Positions 25,486 to 33,099 are shown, counted from the stretch's first letter. The stretch is 64,000 nt of DNA from an uncultured Eubacteriales bacterium (GCA_902765395.1 CACWZP010000016.1:1-64000), one strand, 5' to 3'. Numbers and translations are program-made. Notes: generated by a model not told the origin, from the letters alone.

Positions 25486-26787
25486 TTGCCGCGATCCAGT
25501 GCACATTCTGGGTCGCGGCTATTGTTATGGAGCACCCGCGAAGGGGAGCAGCGCTTCGACACCCATGTGGACAAGCTACTGAACTACATCCGGTTCTGGC
25601 AGGCTTCCGGCGAAAGCGAAAAGACTGCCATCCGCGTTCGCACCAAGCACTCGCAGATGATCCAGGAGGGCCAGTGGCGTGGCGGTCTGGTGCCGTATGG
25701 CTACCGGCTGGAATTCCAGGGCCGCACCAACAAAAAGAACAAGCCCGTCCGGGATCTGATGATCGACGAGGAGGAAGGCAAGGTCGTCAGGGAGATTTTC
25801 CATCTCCTGACCGAAGAGGGGTACGGCACCAACAGGGTCGCCCAGTACCTGAACGACAGGGGCATCAAGACCAAACGCGGAACGACGTTGTGGCGCGGTA
25901 CCAGCATCCGGGCGCTGATCGACAACCCGGTCTACATCGGTGTCCTGAAGTTCGGCGATGAACGCTCCGAGCCTTTTGAACACCTTCGGCTCATCGATGA
26001 CGCCACCTACGAACGCTGCCTGCAGACCGTCAAAGCGCGTGCGTCGAAGACCTGCGGCGATGACCTTGTGGTGCCTCTCCGCACAGACGCCAGGGGCCTG
26101 CTCACCGGGATATTGTACTGCGGGGAGTGCGGCAACCGGATGTGCTATACCCACAACACCACAAAGCGCAAGCTGGCCGATGGGACGGTTCGCACCTATG
26201 AGCGTGATTTGTACCGCTGCTACCGGAAAATCTCATCGCGGCATACCTGCGCCGGGCAGAGCACCTACGACATGCAGCCCATCAACGACGCGGTCGAAGT
26301 CCAGGTGAGGAGCTTTCTCAGCAAGCTGGCGTCCAAGCCCAGAGAGGAGCTGCTCCAGATGGCCAGCGCCCGGAACACAGAAATGTATAAGGTCGCCCTG
26401 AAGCAGGCGGAGAAGGAATATGAAAACGCTCAGAAGCAGGTGACGGCCCTGGAAGAGGAAGCGGTCAAAGCGCTGACCGGGGAGAGCGCGCTGGACTTGA
26501 GCGTCATCAACACCATGATCATCAAGCACCGCGCCAAGCGGGACGCGGCGGCCCAGACCATCGAGGAAGCCCGTGCCCGGTTGGAGCAGGAACAGATGAG
26601 CCAGAAGGAGACGCAGGCCCAGATCGACGAGATGCTTTCCTGGGCAGACTGCTACGACAAGGCCAACATCGAGACCCGCCACATGATCATTGCCCGGATC
26701 ATCGAAAAAGTTGAGGTTCGGGCCAATCGGAAAATCCATATCAAGTTCAGGATTTCGCTTGATCAGTTCCTCGGAAAGAGCGCCTGA
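25486..26787 (+). pseudogene. Large serine recombinase lacking the catalytic N-terminal domain
   Basis: Homology begins at about codon 18 (EGEQRFDTHVDKLLNYIRFWQASGESEKTAIRVRTK), which is the end of the resolvase domain of large serine integrases; the usual first 100 or so residues with the nucleophilic serine are absent, and nothing upstream in any frame supplies them. What remains: recombinase domain (GQWRGGLVPYGYRL... to NPVYIGVL), zinc ribbon (CGECGNRM...YRCYRKISSRHTC), coiled coil (EYENAQKQVTALEEEAV... to QAQIDEMLSW) and a conserved end. The first codons are not a credible start. Without the catalytic serine it cannot integrate or excise the prophage; it may still bind att DNA. Confidence 0.82.
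25489..25519 (+). terminator. Hairpin after the endolysin gene
   Basis: A 12-bp stem (CCGCGATCCAG with CTGGGTCGCGG, one G-T pair) begins 10 bases after the endolysin stop. The following TATTGTTA is only weakly U-rich, so this may be a partial terminator. It lies inside the spurious first codons of the truncated recombinase frame. Confidence 0.45.
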
Positions 26788-26803
26788 GCAAGAAACTAAA
26801 TTG

Positions 26804-26840
26804 CCTGTGGGGAAGGACAACCCCGCAGGTTTTTATTTTT
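26804..26840 (+). terminator. Rho-independent terminator ending the prophage right arm
   Basis: CCTGTGGGG with CCCCGCAGG (one T-G pair), 8-base loop, followed by TTTTTATTTTT. It starts 17 bases after the recombinase stop and is the strongest terminator of the phage half. Confidence 0.92.
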
Positions 26841-26848
26841 CAGCGGAC

Positions 26849-26990
26849 TGTTCACACCTACAACCGGCATTTCGTTCACATCTAACGCCCGAGCCGTTCA
26901 CATCTAATCCGCCGAGCTGTTCACATCGACCGCCCGAGTCGTTCACATCGACGTGATGTTGACAGAGGGAGTGCTCGCGCTGTTCACATC
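26849..26990 (+). repeat. Array of six GTTCACATC repeats beside tRNA-Val
   Basis: GTTCACA-type words begin at 26850, 26874, 26896, 26919, 26941 and 26982, i.e. spacings 24, 22, 23, 22 and 41. Copies 2-5 share a longer context, roughly GTTCACATCKAMCGCCCGAG. Copy 5 carries TCGTTCACATCGA, which is also the anticodon-arm sequence of the neighbouring tRNA-Val read 5' to 3' on the other strand. They lie directly after the recombinase terminator. They could be recombinase-binding or attachment-site repeats; spacers are far too short for CRISPR. Confidence 0.8.
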
Positions 26991-27002
26991 AACGAAAACA
27001 GA

Positions 27003-27031
27003 GGGGTGTGCAGAGAAAAAATGCACACCCC
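27003..27031. other. Perfect 9-bp hairpin between repeat array and tRNA
   Basis: GGGGTGTGC and GCACACCCC flank an A-rich 11-base loop. It may be a terminator stem or the outer mark of a recombination site; no T-run follows on the + strand. Confidence 0.5.
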
Positions 27032-27050
27032 CGAGCATAGACAAAATGAA

Positions 27051-27079
27051 GGAGAAGCCTTGTTTTTCAGGGCTTCTCC
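27051..27079 (-). terminator. Terminator hairpin downstream of tRNA-Val
   Basis: GGAGAAGCC and GGCTTCTCC form a perfect 9-bp stem just past the 3' end of the tRNA on the minus strand, followed there by TTCATTTTG. It is the natural stop for the tRNA transcript. Confidence 0.65.
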
Positions 27080-27083
27080 CGTT

Positions 27084-27159
27084 TGGTGGTCGCAACAGGA
27101 CTCGAACCTGTGACCCCATCGATGTGAACGATGTGCTCTACCAACTGAGCCATGCGACC
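27084..27159 (-). tRNA. tRNA-Val, anticodon CAC
   Basis: Reading the minus strand from 27159: acceptor GGTCGCA pairs with TGCGACC, D-arm GCTC/GAGC, anticodon stem CATCG/CGATG with loop TTCACAT (anticodon CAC at 27126-27124, reads GUG), T-arm ACAGG/CCTGT with loop TTCGAGT, discriminator A and an encoded CCA. All stems are fully paired and length is standard, so it is functional. A perfect-consensus promoter lies about 85 bases upstream and a terminator follows. It abuts the prophage's right end. Confidence 0.95.
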
Positions 27160-27190
27160 ATATTCAGTTTGAGAATCCTACCAGTACGTA

Positions 27191-27213
27191 CTACCAACTG
27201 AGCCATGCGACCA
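27191..27213 (-). repeat. 23-bp duplicate of the tRNA-Val 5' end
   Basis: Bases 27191-27213 are identical to 27138-27160, which hold the acceptor 5' strand, D stem and D loop of tRNA-Val. The copy is 53 bp upstream of the tRNA (between promoter and gene) and is followed by unrelated sequence, so it cannot fold as a tRNA. It may be a remnant of a second tandem tRNA or an old att core left by an excised element. Confidence 0.8.
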
Positions 27214-27245
27214 AATATGAAGTTATTGTCTTGACGACAGGGGTT

Positions 27246-27274
27246 ATTATAGCACCTTTGGGGGGCGTTGTCAA
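27246..27274 (-). promoter_or_regulatory. Consensus sigma-70/sigma-A promoter for tRNA-Val
   Basis: On the minus strand: TTGACA (27274-27269), 17-base spacer, TATAAT (27251-27246). Both boxes are perfect consensus with optimal spacing. Transcription would pass through the 23-bp tRNA fragment and then the tRNA. Confidence 0.92.
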
Positions 27275-27363
27275 GATGTTGGGTGGATTTTTTTCAGAGC
27301 AGTTTTTCCGAAGGCGGAGCCTTCCCCGCAAGGAGCCGGGCGCCCCGCCGCCCATGCGGGGCA

Positions 27364-27384
27364 CCTCCCCGCTGCGGCGGGAGG
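27364..27384. repeat. Palindromic GC repeat (GGGAGG/CCTCCC family), copy 1
   Basis: CCTCCCCGC, TGC loop, GGCGGGAGG, in the 3' flank of the histidine kinase gene. Related palindromes occur at 50848-50869, 59329-59350, 59432-59454 and, degenerate, near 61208-61230. Stable GC hairpins at gene ends, probably limiting 3' decay. Confidence 0.6.
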
Positions 27385-27427
27385 CTGCCGGGCACCGTTT
27401 CCGCACCAGCCGGATCCCCCGCCACCC

Positions 27428-28531
27428 CTACGGATGCTCCTCGATGGGCAGGCGCACGGTGAACGTGGAGCCCTGCCCGGGGGCGCTGTCCACGGCCACG
27501 TCGCCGCCGCACAGGTCCACGATGCGGCTCACCAGGGAAAGGCCCAGGCCGTTGCCCTCGGTGGAGTGGGCGGTGTCGCCCTGATAGAACTTTTCAAACA
27601 CCCGGCGGCGGGTGTCCTCGTCCATGCCGGGGCCCTCGTCCCGCACGCTGGCCACGGCCGCGTCGCCCTCCCGGCGCAGGCGCACGGCGAGCGCGCCGCC
27701 CCTGGGTGAGAACTTAATGGCGTTGCCCAGCAGGTTCACCCAGACGTGGTTCAGCATCTCCTCGTTGCCGAAGAATTCGAGCTCCTCCAGGTCCACGTCC
27801 AGCTCGATCTCCTTCTCCGACCATTGCTTTTCCAGCAGCAATATCGCCCGGCGCAGCTGCTCGTCCAGGGCGAAGGCGGTCTTGTCGGTGACGATGGTCT
27901 GGTTCTCCAGCTTGGAAAGCAGCAGCACGTTGCTGGCCATGTTGGCCAGGCGGTCGGACTCGGACACGATGATGTCCAGGTACTCCCGGCGCTGCGCGTC
28001 GGTGAGGTCGTCCCGCTCCAGCTGCTTGGCGAAGCCGCGGATGGACACGATGGGCGTCTTGAATTCGTGGGAGAAGTTGTTGATGAAGTCCTTGCGGAAC
28101 ATCTCCAGCCCGCCCAGCTCGGTGGCCATCTCGTTGAAGCTGCTGGCCAGCGCGCCCATGTCGCCGGGCACGTTCTCGGCGTCCACGCGCACGGAAAAAT
28201 CGCCCTGGCTGACCGCGTCCATGGCGTGCACCAGGTCGTTGATGGGCCGCAGCTTGCTGCGCCCCCGGCCCGCCGCCAGCATCAGTATGAACACCATCAG
28301 CAGCGTGGGCATGGCCAGCGTGCGGGTGAACGGGTTCACCAGCAGCCCGAAGAACACCAGAAAGCCGTAGGCCGCAGCGGCCATCAGGCCCGCCGTGAGG
28401 ATCACGCCGCAGAGGAACGTCCACAGCGTCATATAAAAGCTGTCCCGGCGGGGCAGGTTTTGCCACCAGTGGCGCGCCGGGTCGTGGGGCGCGGGCAGGC
28501 CGCCCTCCTCGCGCTTGAACGGGTTCTTCAA
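27428..28531 (-). CDS. Sensor histidine kinase (HAMP, HisKA, HATPase)
   Basis: 367 residues. Two membrane helices (about 35-60 and 68-88) with almost no extracellular loop, a HAMP region (about 92-140), HisKA with phosphoacceptor in NNFSHEFKTPIVSIRG (His about 155), and ATPase boxes N (VNLLGNAIKFS), G1 (DEGPGMD), F (FEKFYQGD) and G2 (GNGLGLSLV). The lack of a sensor loop suggests it senses membrane or envelope state from within the bilayer. It overlaps the upstream response regulator gene by 4 bases (ATGA), so the two are co-translated. Confidence 0.93.
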   Translation of the reverse strand: MKNPFKREEGGLPAPHDPARHWWQNLPRRDSFYMTLWTFLCGVILTAGLMAAAAYGFLVFFGLLVNPFTRTLAMPTLLMVFILMLAAGRGRSKLRPINDLVHAMDAVSQGDFSVRVDAENVPGDMGALASSFNEMATELGGLEMFRKDFINNFSHEFKTPIVSIRGFAKQLERDDLTDAQRREYLDIIVSESDRLANMASNVLLLSKLENQTIVTDKTAFALDEQLRRAILLLEKQWSEKEIELDVDLEELEFFGNEEMLNHVWVNLLGNAIKFSPRGGALAVRLRREGDAAVASVRDEGPGMDEDTRRRVFEKFYQGDTAHSTEGNGLGLSLVSRIVDLCGGDVAVDSAPGQGSTFTVRLPIEEHP

Positions 28532-29211
28532 TCCTTCTTCACCGCCTTGTAGCCCAGACCGCGCACGGTGGCGATCTCAAAATCTTCGCTGCTGCGGAAG
28601 TGATCGCGCAGGCGGTTGATGTGCACGTCCACGGTGCGCTCGTCGGTGTCGGAATCCATGTCCCAGATCTCGTCCATCAGCTGCCGCCGGGTGAATATCT
28701 TGCCCGGATAGCTGAGCAGCTTGAACAGCAGCATGAACTCCTTCTTCGGCAGGGTGCGCTCGCCCTCCGGCGTCCTGACCGACAGCGCGTCGTAATCCAG
28801 CACGGTGCCGCCCACGGTGAGCCGGTGCTCGTTGACGATGCGGCTGCGGCGCAGGAGCGCGGCGATGCGCAGGATCATCTCCTCCTCGTCCACGGGCTTG
28901 ACCATGTAGTCGTCCGTGCCGATCATGAAGCCCTTGTGCTTGTCGGCGGGCTTCTCCTTGGCGGTGACCATCAGGATCGGCAGGTCGCAGCCGGACTCGC
29001 GCAGCGTGCGGGTGAACTCATAGCCATCCATCCGGGGCATCATGATGTCCAGCACGATCAGGTCCACGTGCTTCCTGTCCAGCACCTCCAGCGCCTCGAT
29101 GCCGTCGCGGGCCAGGATGGGCTGGTAGCCGTGCTGGGCCAGCACCGCCTCCATCAGCTTGCGGGTATTGGCGTTGTCCTCCACCACCAGGATATGAAAC
29201 ATGCGATTCAC
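28528..29211 (-). CDS. OmpR-type response regulator
   Basis: 227 residues. Receiver domain 1-120 with LVVEDNANTRKLME at the start, phosphorylated Asp in LIVLDIMMPRMDGYE (about 54), Thr and Lys in ILMVTAKEKPADKHKG, then a winged-helix domain (TVGGTVLDYDALSVRTPEGERTLPKKEFMLLFKLLSYPGKIFTRRQLMDEIWDMDSDTDERTVDVHINRLRDHF). First gene of the two-component pair. Its target is unknown; nothing nearby has an evident shared operator. Confidence 0.93.
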   Translation of the reverse strand: MNRMFHILVVEDNANTRKLMEAVLAQHGYQPILARDGIEALEVLDRKHVDLIVLDIMMPRMDGYEFTRTLRESGCDLPILMVTAKEKPADKHKGFMIGTDDYMVKPVDEEEMILRIAALLRRSRIVNEHRLTVGGTVLDYDALSVRTPEGERTLPKKEFMLLFKLLSYPGKIFTRRQLMDEIWDMDSDTDERTVDVHINRLRDHFRSSEDFEIATVRGLGYKAVKKD

Positions 29212-29287
29212 CTCTGTTCAGGGCATAGGGAGCAGGAATTCTGTCCACCATCATTCTCCCACGTCCAGATGAACTCATTATAAACCC

Positions 29288-29316
29288 TTGTCAACGCCGC
29301 CGCAAGATGGTAAAAT
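29288..29316 (+). promoter_or_regulatory. Promoter TTGTCA-17-TAAAAT with extended -10
   Basis: TTGTCA at 29288-29293, 17 bases, TAAAAT at 29311-29316 preceded by TGG, giving an extended -10. It drives the Pro-rich membrane protein gene, divergently from the two-component pair. Confidence 0.75.
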
Positions 29317-29344
29317 TGAGGCAGCATTTATGGAGGTCATTGCC

Positions 29345-29932
29345 ATGGATCAGCAGAACAAACCCAGGCCCGCGCCGACGCCGGAGGAGATCGCCCGGCT
29401 GGAGGCCGAGGCCGTCGCCGCCCTCCAGCGGGGCGAGGAACCCAAGCGCCCGGAGCCGCAGATGGAGGCCCCTTCCTCCGCCGAGGCCCCCGGCCAGGCC
29501 GGGGCGGAAGCGCCTGTCGAAGCGAACCCGCAGCCGGAATTCGTGCCCTATGTGGACGACGTCGTCCCCCAGCCGAAGGCCGACGGGAACGCGCCCGACG
29601 AGGACGACGAGGAGTACATCCCAAGCAAGTGGGAGGAGCGGGTCAACGCCCTGACGGACAGGCAGTGGTTCTGGACGCAGATCGTCGGCGGCGCGCTGCT
29701 GGGGCTCGTTGCGCTGGCCATACTCTACTTCGGCAGCGATGAGCTGGCCACCTATCGCATGGTGGTGGCGGCGCTGCTGGCGCTGCTGCTGCCCCGGTAC
29801 ATCGAGCGGGTCATCCGCCGGGACCTGGCCATCGCCCGGCGCGCCATGCTCGTGGCGCTGGTGGTGGGGCTGGCGATCACATTCCTGGTCATCGGCGCGC
29901 GGAACGGCTTCAACTTCACCAAGGCCCAATGA
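29345..29932 (+). CDS. Membrane protein with disordered Pro/Glu-rich N-terminus
   Basis: 195 residues. Residues 1-95 are rich in Pro, Ala and Glu (EEIARLEAEAVAALQRGEEPKRPEPQMEAPSSAEAPGQAG) and end in an acidic patch DEDDEEYIPSKWEERVN. Three hydrophobic helices follow (about 112-132, 138-152 and 172-190). No family recognised. ATG 29345 is used because GGAGG sits 9 bases upstream; 29288 is in frame but inside the promoter. It shares a probable transcript with the methyltransferase pseudogene 12 bases downstream. Confidence 0.75.
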   Translation: MDQQNKPRPAPTPEEIARLEAEAVAALQRGEEPKRPEPQMEAPSSAEAPGQAGAEAPVEANPQPEFVPYVDDVVPQPKADGNAPDEDDEEYIPSKWEERVNALTDRQWFWTQIVGGALLGLVALAILYFGSDELATYRMVVAALLALLLPRYIERVIRRDLAIARRAMLVALVVGLAITFLVIGARNGFNFTKAQ

Positions 29933-29944
29933 TGGAGATGCCCC

Positions 29945-30750
29945 ATGATTCCAAGGGACCTGCACGATTTTGAGGACGTGGCCGAGAACTACGACCTCTA
30001 TCTGGACGCGATGTACTCGAGCCAGGACAACCACGCCGCTTCCTGGCCTTCTACCTGGACTTTGCCCGCCGGTACGGCCAGGGCGGCGTGATCGACATCG
30101 CCTGCGGCACCGGCGCGGTGCTGCTGCACCTGGCGCAGAACGGCATCCCGGCCGACGGCACCGACCTGTCCGGGGCCATGTGCCGCGAGGCGGCCGACAA
30201 GGCCCGGGCCATGGGCTTCCAGCTCAACATCTTCCCGGCAAACATGACCGACTTCAGGGGCGCGCGGCGCTACTCCTGCGCCATCATCGCCCGCAGCGGC
30301 TTCATGCACCTGCTGACGCCTGAAGACCAGCGCGCGGCGCTCCTGAACATCCGGCAGAACCTGGCGGAGGGCGGCATGCTCACCTTCAACACCTTCGACC
30401 CCCATCCCGCCTTCCAGGCCCAGCAGATGGCCACGTCAGGCGAGGATTACACCCTTCGGCTGGAGTACGTGAACCGCCAGGGGCGGCGGGAGCGCATCTA
30501 CAACGCCATCGGCTACGACCCCTACACCCAGGTGATGAGCGGCAACTGGAAGTTCGAGACGCTGGACGGGGCCGGAAACGTCATCGGCGAGCGGGTGCGC
30601 CCGCTGAAGATGCGCCAGACCTATCGCCAGGAGATGAAATACCTGCTGGAGCTGTGCGGCTACGAGATCGTGAACGTCTACGGCGGCTATCGCGGCGAGA
30701 GCGCGGAGGGTTCGGCCCGAAACGTAATCTGGTGCGTGCGCAAGGCTTGA
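29945..30750 (+). pseudogene. SAM-dependent methyltransferase broken by a 1-base deletion
   Basis: The start at 29945 gives MIPRDLHDFEDVAENYDLYLDAMYSSQDNHA and then runs into a wrong frame; the continuation RFLAFYLDFARRYGQGGVIDIACGTGAVLLHLAQNG lies in another frame. Adding one base near 30034-30040 restores a normal 268-residue class I methyltransferase (SAM motif DIACGTGAV, later GGMLTFNTFDPHPAF). Either the gene is inactivated or the assembly has a base error; all the rest of the frame is intact and well conserved in character, so an error or very recent mutation is likely. The substrate is unknown. Confidence 0.8.
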
Positions 30751-30815
30751 GGCGGGAACCGGCCCGCCCCGCGGTCCGTCCAAGGCGTATACGGAACACG
30801 AAGGAGGTTTTACCC

Positions 30816-31658
30816 ATGAAGAAGATGCTGGTCCTGCTGCTTATGCTGGCCCTGGCGGCTGTGCCCGCCCTGGCGGAGGAGCCGCTGACCCCGGCGGCGG
30901 GCGAGGCGGTGGCCGTGGACCTGGACGGCGACGGCGCCGGGGAGAGCGTCTCCTGGGCCTATGCCCCCGGGGACTACGACGACGTGGTGACCCTGACCGT
31001 CACCGCCGCGGACGGCGCGAGCTGCGAATACGCCACCGGGATCGTGTGGAACGAGGTGGTGGACATCGTCGATCTGGACGGCGACGGGCAGTGGGAGATC
31101 CTGGTGTCCGGCGACGTGATGAGCGACGACTACTGTGCCTGGTGCCTGCGCTGGGACGGCGAGGCGCTCTACGAGGTGCTGTTCCCCGACTCCGGCCGGA
31201 TGGACGCCACCGACGGCTACTACCTGACCGGCTACGGCCAGATCACCGCCATCTCCGGCAACGCCGTCACGCTGTCCGGCAGCCAGGACGTGCTGGGCAC
31301 CTGGTTCGGCGCGCGCACGTTCGCGCTGGGGCCCCACGACCGGTTTGAATTTGACGACGACGGCCTGTGGGTGCGCGACATCGAGGAGTTCGACGACGGC
31401 CTGTGGGAGTACGGCGCGCTGACGGTGGCCGTGCCCCTGGCATACGCCGACCTGAACGGCAATCCCGCCGGTACGCTGCAGCCCGGTGACAAGATCGTGA
31501 TCGTCGCCAGCGACAAGCAGGACATCGCGCAGTTCATCACCCCCGACGGCACCGAGGGCGTCCTGGCCATCTCCCCCAACTATGAAAAGGGCTGGGGCCT
31601 GCTGGTGGACGGCGTGAGCGAGGATGAGTGCTTCGAATACGTGCCCTACGCGGACTGA
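30816..31658 (+). CDS. Secreted protein with Asp-rich (calcium-type) loops
   Basis: 280 residues with a clear signal peptide (MKKMLVLLLMLALAAVPALA, cut near residue 20). Two loops DLDGDGAGE and DLDGDGQWE match the DxDxDG calcium-binding pattern seen in EF-hand-like, dockerin-like and FG-GAP proteins; the rest is beta-rich and strongly acidic, with DFDDDGLWVRDIEEFDDGLWEYG. Exported, probably cell-surface or secreted, calcium-dependent. AAGGAGG lies 8 bases before ATG 30816. No enzyme motif is visible. Confidence 0.72.
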   Translation: MKKMLVLLLMLALAAVPALAEEPLTPAAGEAVAVDLDGDGAGESVSWAYAPGDYDDVVTLTVTAADGASCEYATGIVWNEVVDIVDLDGDGQWEILVSGDVMSDDYCAWCLRWDGEALYEVLFPDSGRMDATDGYYLTGYGQITAISGNAVTLSGSQDVLGTWFGARTFALGPHDRFEFDDDGLWVRDIEEFDDGLWEYGALTVAVPLAYADLNGNPAGTLQPGDKIVIVASDKQDIAQFITPDGTEGVLAISPNYEKGWGLLVDGVSEDECFEYVPYAD

Positions 31659-31664
31659 CGCGAT

Positions 31665-31685
31665 AAAAAAAGGCCCCGAGGGGCC
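31665..31685 (-). terminator. Terminator read on the minus strand
   Basis: GGCCCC/GGGGCC stem with a 2-base tip and, on the minus strand, a T7 run. It faces transcripts coming from proC-rmuC, 300 bases downstream of rmuC, beyond the repeats in this gap. Confidence 0.7.
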
Positions 31686-31712
31686 AATGTCATTTGGATG
31701 AGAAGATCAAAC

Positions 31713-31783
31713 GATTTCCGGCGAAGTCCTGCGGCCTCCGCCGGACCGCGCGACGCCCGCCTTTGGCGGTCCGCCCGCTAATC
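31713..31783 (-). repeat. 71-bp two-hairpin element, copy A
   Basis: On the minus strand it starts GATTAGCGGG and ends CCGGAAATC. First hairpin CCGCC-AAA-GGCGG; second has outer stem CCGGCG/CGCCGG and inner CC-GCA-GG. Same length (71 bp) and the same start and end as the copy in potC, and related to the three copies at 42.7-43.0 kb. Stems differ in sequence but remain paired. The element lies in the 340-base gap between the secreted protein gene and rmuC. Confidence 0.75.
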
Positions 31784-31799
31784 GTGCACAATTCCAAAA

Positions 31800-31912
31800 A
31801 GATTCTTCGACTGCGTTCCGCCTGCGGCTCCACTCCGCTCAGAATGACACCGTCGCGCCGTGTGTCATCCTGAGCGGAGCCTTACGATCAGCAAGGTGCA
31901 GTCGAAGGATCT
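31800..31912. repeat. 113-bp inverted repeat (AGATYCTTCGACTGC ends)
   Basis: The left arm AGATTCTTCGACTGC (31800-) pairs with GCAGTCGAAGGATCT (ending 31912), and CTCCGCTCAGAATGACAC pairs with GTGTCATCCTGAGCGGAG, each arm with one mismatch. Long imperfect palindromes with these words are, to my knowledge, common between genes of gut Clostridia. No ORF. Confidence 0.8.
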
Positions 31913-31971
31913 GTATATTTCCTTGACGTACAGGTTATCGATTCATCGAAAACCCTTAAACTGATAACATT

Positions 31972-31989
31972 GCCCAAGGGGCTTTTTTT
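31972..31989 (+). terminator. Short hairpin with T7 run
   Basis: GCCC, AAG, GGGC followed by seven T on the + strand, just before the rmuC stop. The stem is only 4 bp, so it is a weak terminator; it may protect rmuC from rightward transcription. Confidence 0.45.
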
Positions 31990-31998
31990 GTCCTGTCG

Positions 31999-33099
31999 CT
32001 ACTCGCCCTCCACCTGCTCCAGCACCTTCACGACCTTTCGCGCCCGCTGCTCCAGGCCGTTCAGCTCCTCCTCGGTCTGGTTCAGGCGCTGGCGCATGCG
32101 CTGGATGGACTCGTCGAAGCGGGCGAAGTCCTGGCGCATGGCGGTGAGGGTCGAGAGCACCTCGCCGCTGCGCTTCTCCAGCGTCACGGTGCGCAGGCCC
32201 AGCTGCAGGCTGGTCAGCAGCGCGCAGAGGGTGGCGGGGCCGGAGATCAGCACGCGATAGCGCTCCTGCACCCGCTCGATCAGCCCGTCCCGGCGCGCCA
32301 CCTCGGCGTAGAGGCTTTCGGTGGGCAGGAACATCACGGCGAAGTCGGTGGTCTGGGGCGGGCGGATGTACTTGTCGTGGATGCGCTTGGCCTGCTCCAG
32401 CACCGCCCGCTCCAACTGCAGTGCGCAGCGCCTGGCGGTCTCGATGTCCCCGGCCTGCTGGGCGTCCATCAGCCGCAGGTAGTCCTCCTGGGGAAACTTG
32501 GAATCGATGGGCAGCAGCGGCGCTTCCTCCCCCGCCGTGGGCATGATCAGCGCGAACTCCACCCGGTTCTGGGACAGGGCCGGGATGGCCACGTTTTCAA
32601 GGTACTGCCCCGGCGCGAACAGCTGCTCCAGCAGCCCGCGCAGCTGCACCTCGCCCCAAACGCCCCGGGTCTTCACCCCGCCCAGCATCTTCTTCAGGTC
32701 GGTGACGCCCAGGGACAACTCCCGCAGCTCGCCCAGGCCCCGGTGCACGTTTTCCAGCTTGCCGGTCACCAGCGCCTGCATCTGCTCCAGCCGGCGCTCG
32801 TTGGACTGGTTCATCAGCTCCATGCGCTCGTCCAGCGTGCGGCGCATGCGGTCCTGCCGCGTCTCCATGGCGCCGGACATGGCCTCCATCTGGCGCAGCG
32901 CGGCATTCAGGCCCTCGCCCAGCCGGGCCACGGCCTCGGCCTGCTGCTCGGAATCGTGGCGCAGCCGGCCCAGCACCCGGGCCTGGCGCCTTTCCGTGCG
33001 CCGGGACATCAGCGCCGCGCAGAGTATGGCCGCGCCCACGCCCACCGCCAGCAATATCAGCGCCAGCAGCGCGAAATTCCCGTTTGCGAACTCACTCAT
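31999..33099 (-). CDS. rmuC: RmuC family DNA recombination protein
   Basis: 366 residues: N-terminal membrane anchor (about 10-30), a coiled coil (about 35-130; RQARVLGRLRHDSEQQAEAVARLGEG), then the RmuC nuclease-like domain with GVWGEVQLRGLLEQLFAPGQYLENV, LPIDSKFPQEDYLRL, and DFAVMFLPTESLYAEV. The lysine of DSKFP is the family's hallmark of a restriction-endonuclease-like core. Thought to limit inversions at inverted repeats, which is notable in a chromosome so rich in palindromes. ATGA overlap with proC stop shows one operon. Confidence 0.93.
   Translation of the reverse strand: MSEFANGNFALLALILLAVGVGAAILCAALMSRRTERRQARVLGRLRHDSEQQAEAVARLGEGLNAALRQMEAMSGAMETRQDRMRRTLDERMELMNQSNERRLEQMQALVTGKLENVHRGLGELRELSLGVTDLKKMLGGVKTRGVWGEVQLRGLLEQLFAPGQYLENVAIPALSQNRVEFALIMPTAGEEAPLLPIDSKFPQEDYLRLMDAQQAGDIETARRCALQLERAVLEQAKRIHDKYIRPPQTTDFAVMFLPTESLYAEVARRDGLIERVQERYRVLISGPATLCALLTSLQLGLRTVTLEKRSGEVLSTLTAMRQDFARFDESIQRMRQRLNQTEEELNGLEQRARKVVKVLEQVEGE

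Noticed and set aside
26849-26990. CRISPR array
   Set aside because: Repeats of about 9-20 bp with 22-24 bp period leave no room for spacers, and no cas genes are present.
26849-26990. Replication iterons of a plasmid-like origin
   Set aside because: No replication initiator gene or AT-rich melting region is next to it; closeness to the recombinase and tRNA fits attachment better.
27191-27213. Second tRNA gene
   Set aside because: Only the first 23 bases are present; no anticodon or T-arm follows.
31665-31685. Terminator of the secreted protein gene at 30816-31658
   Set aside because: The T-run is on the minus strand; on the + strand the hairpin is preceded, not followed, by the homopolymer.
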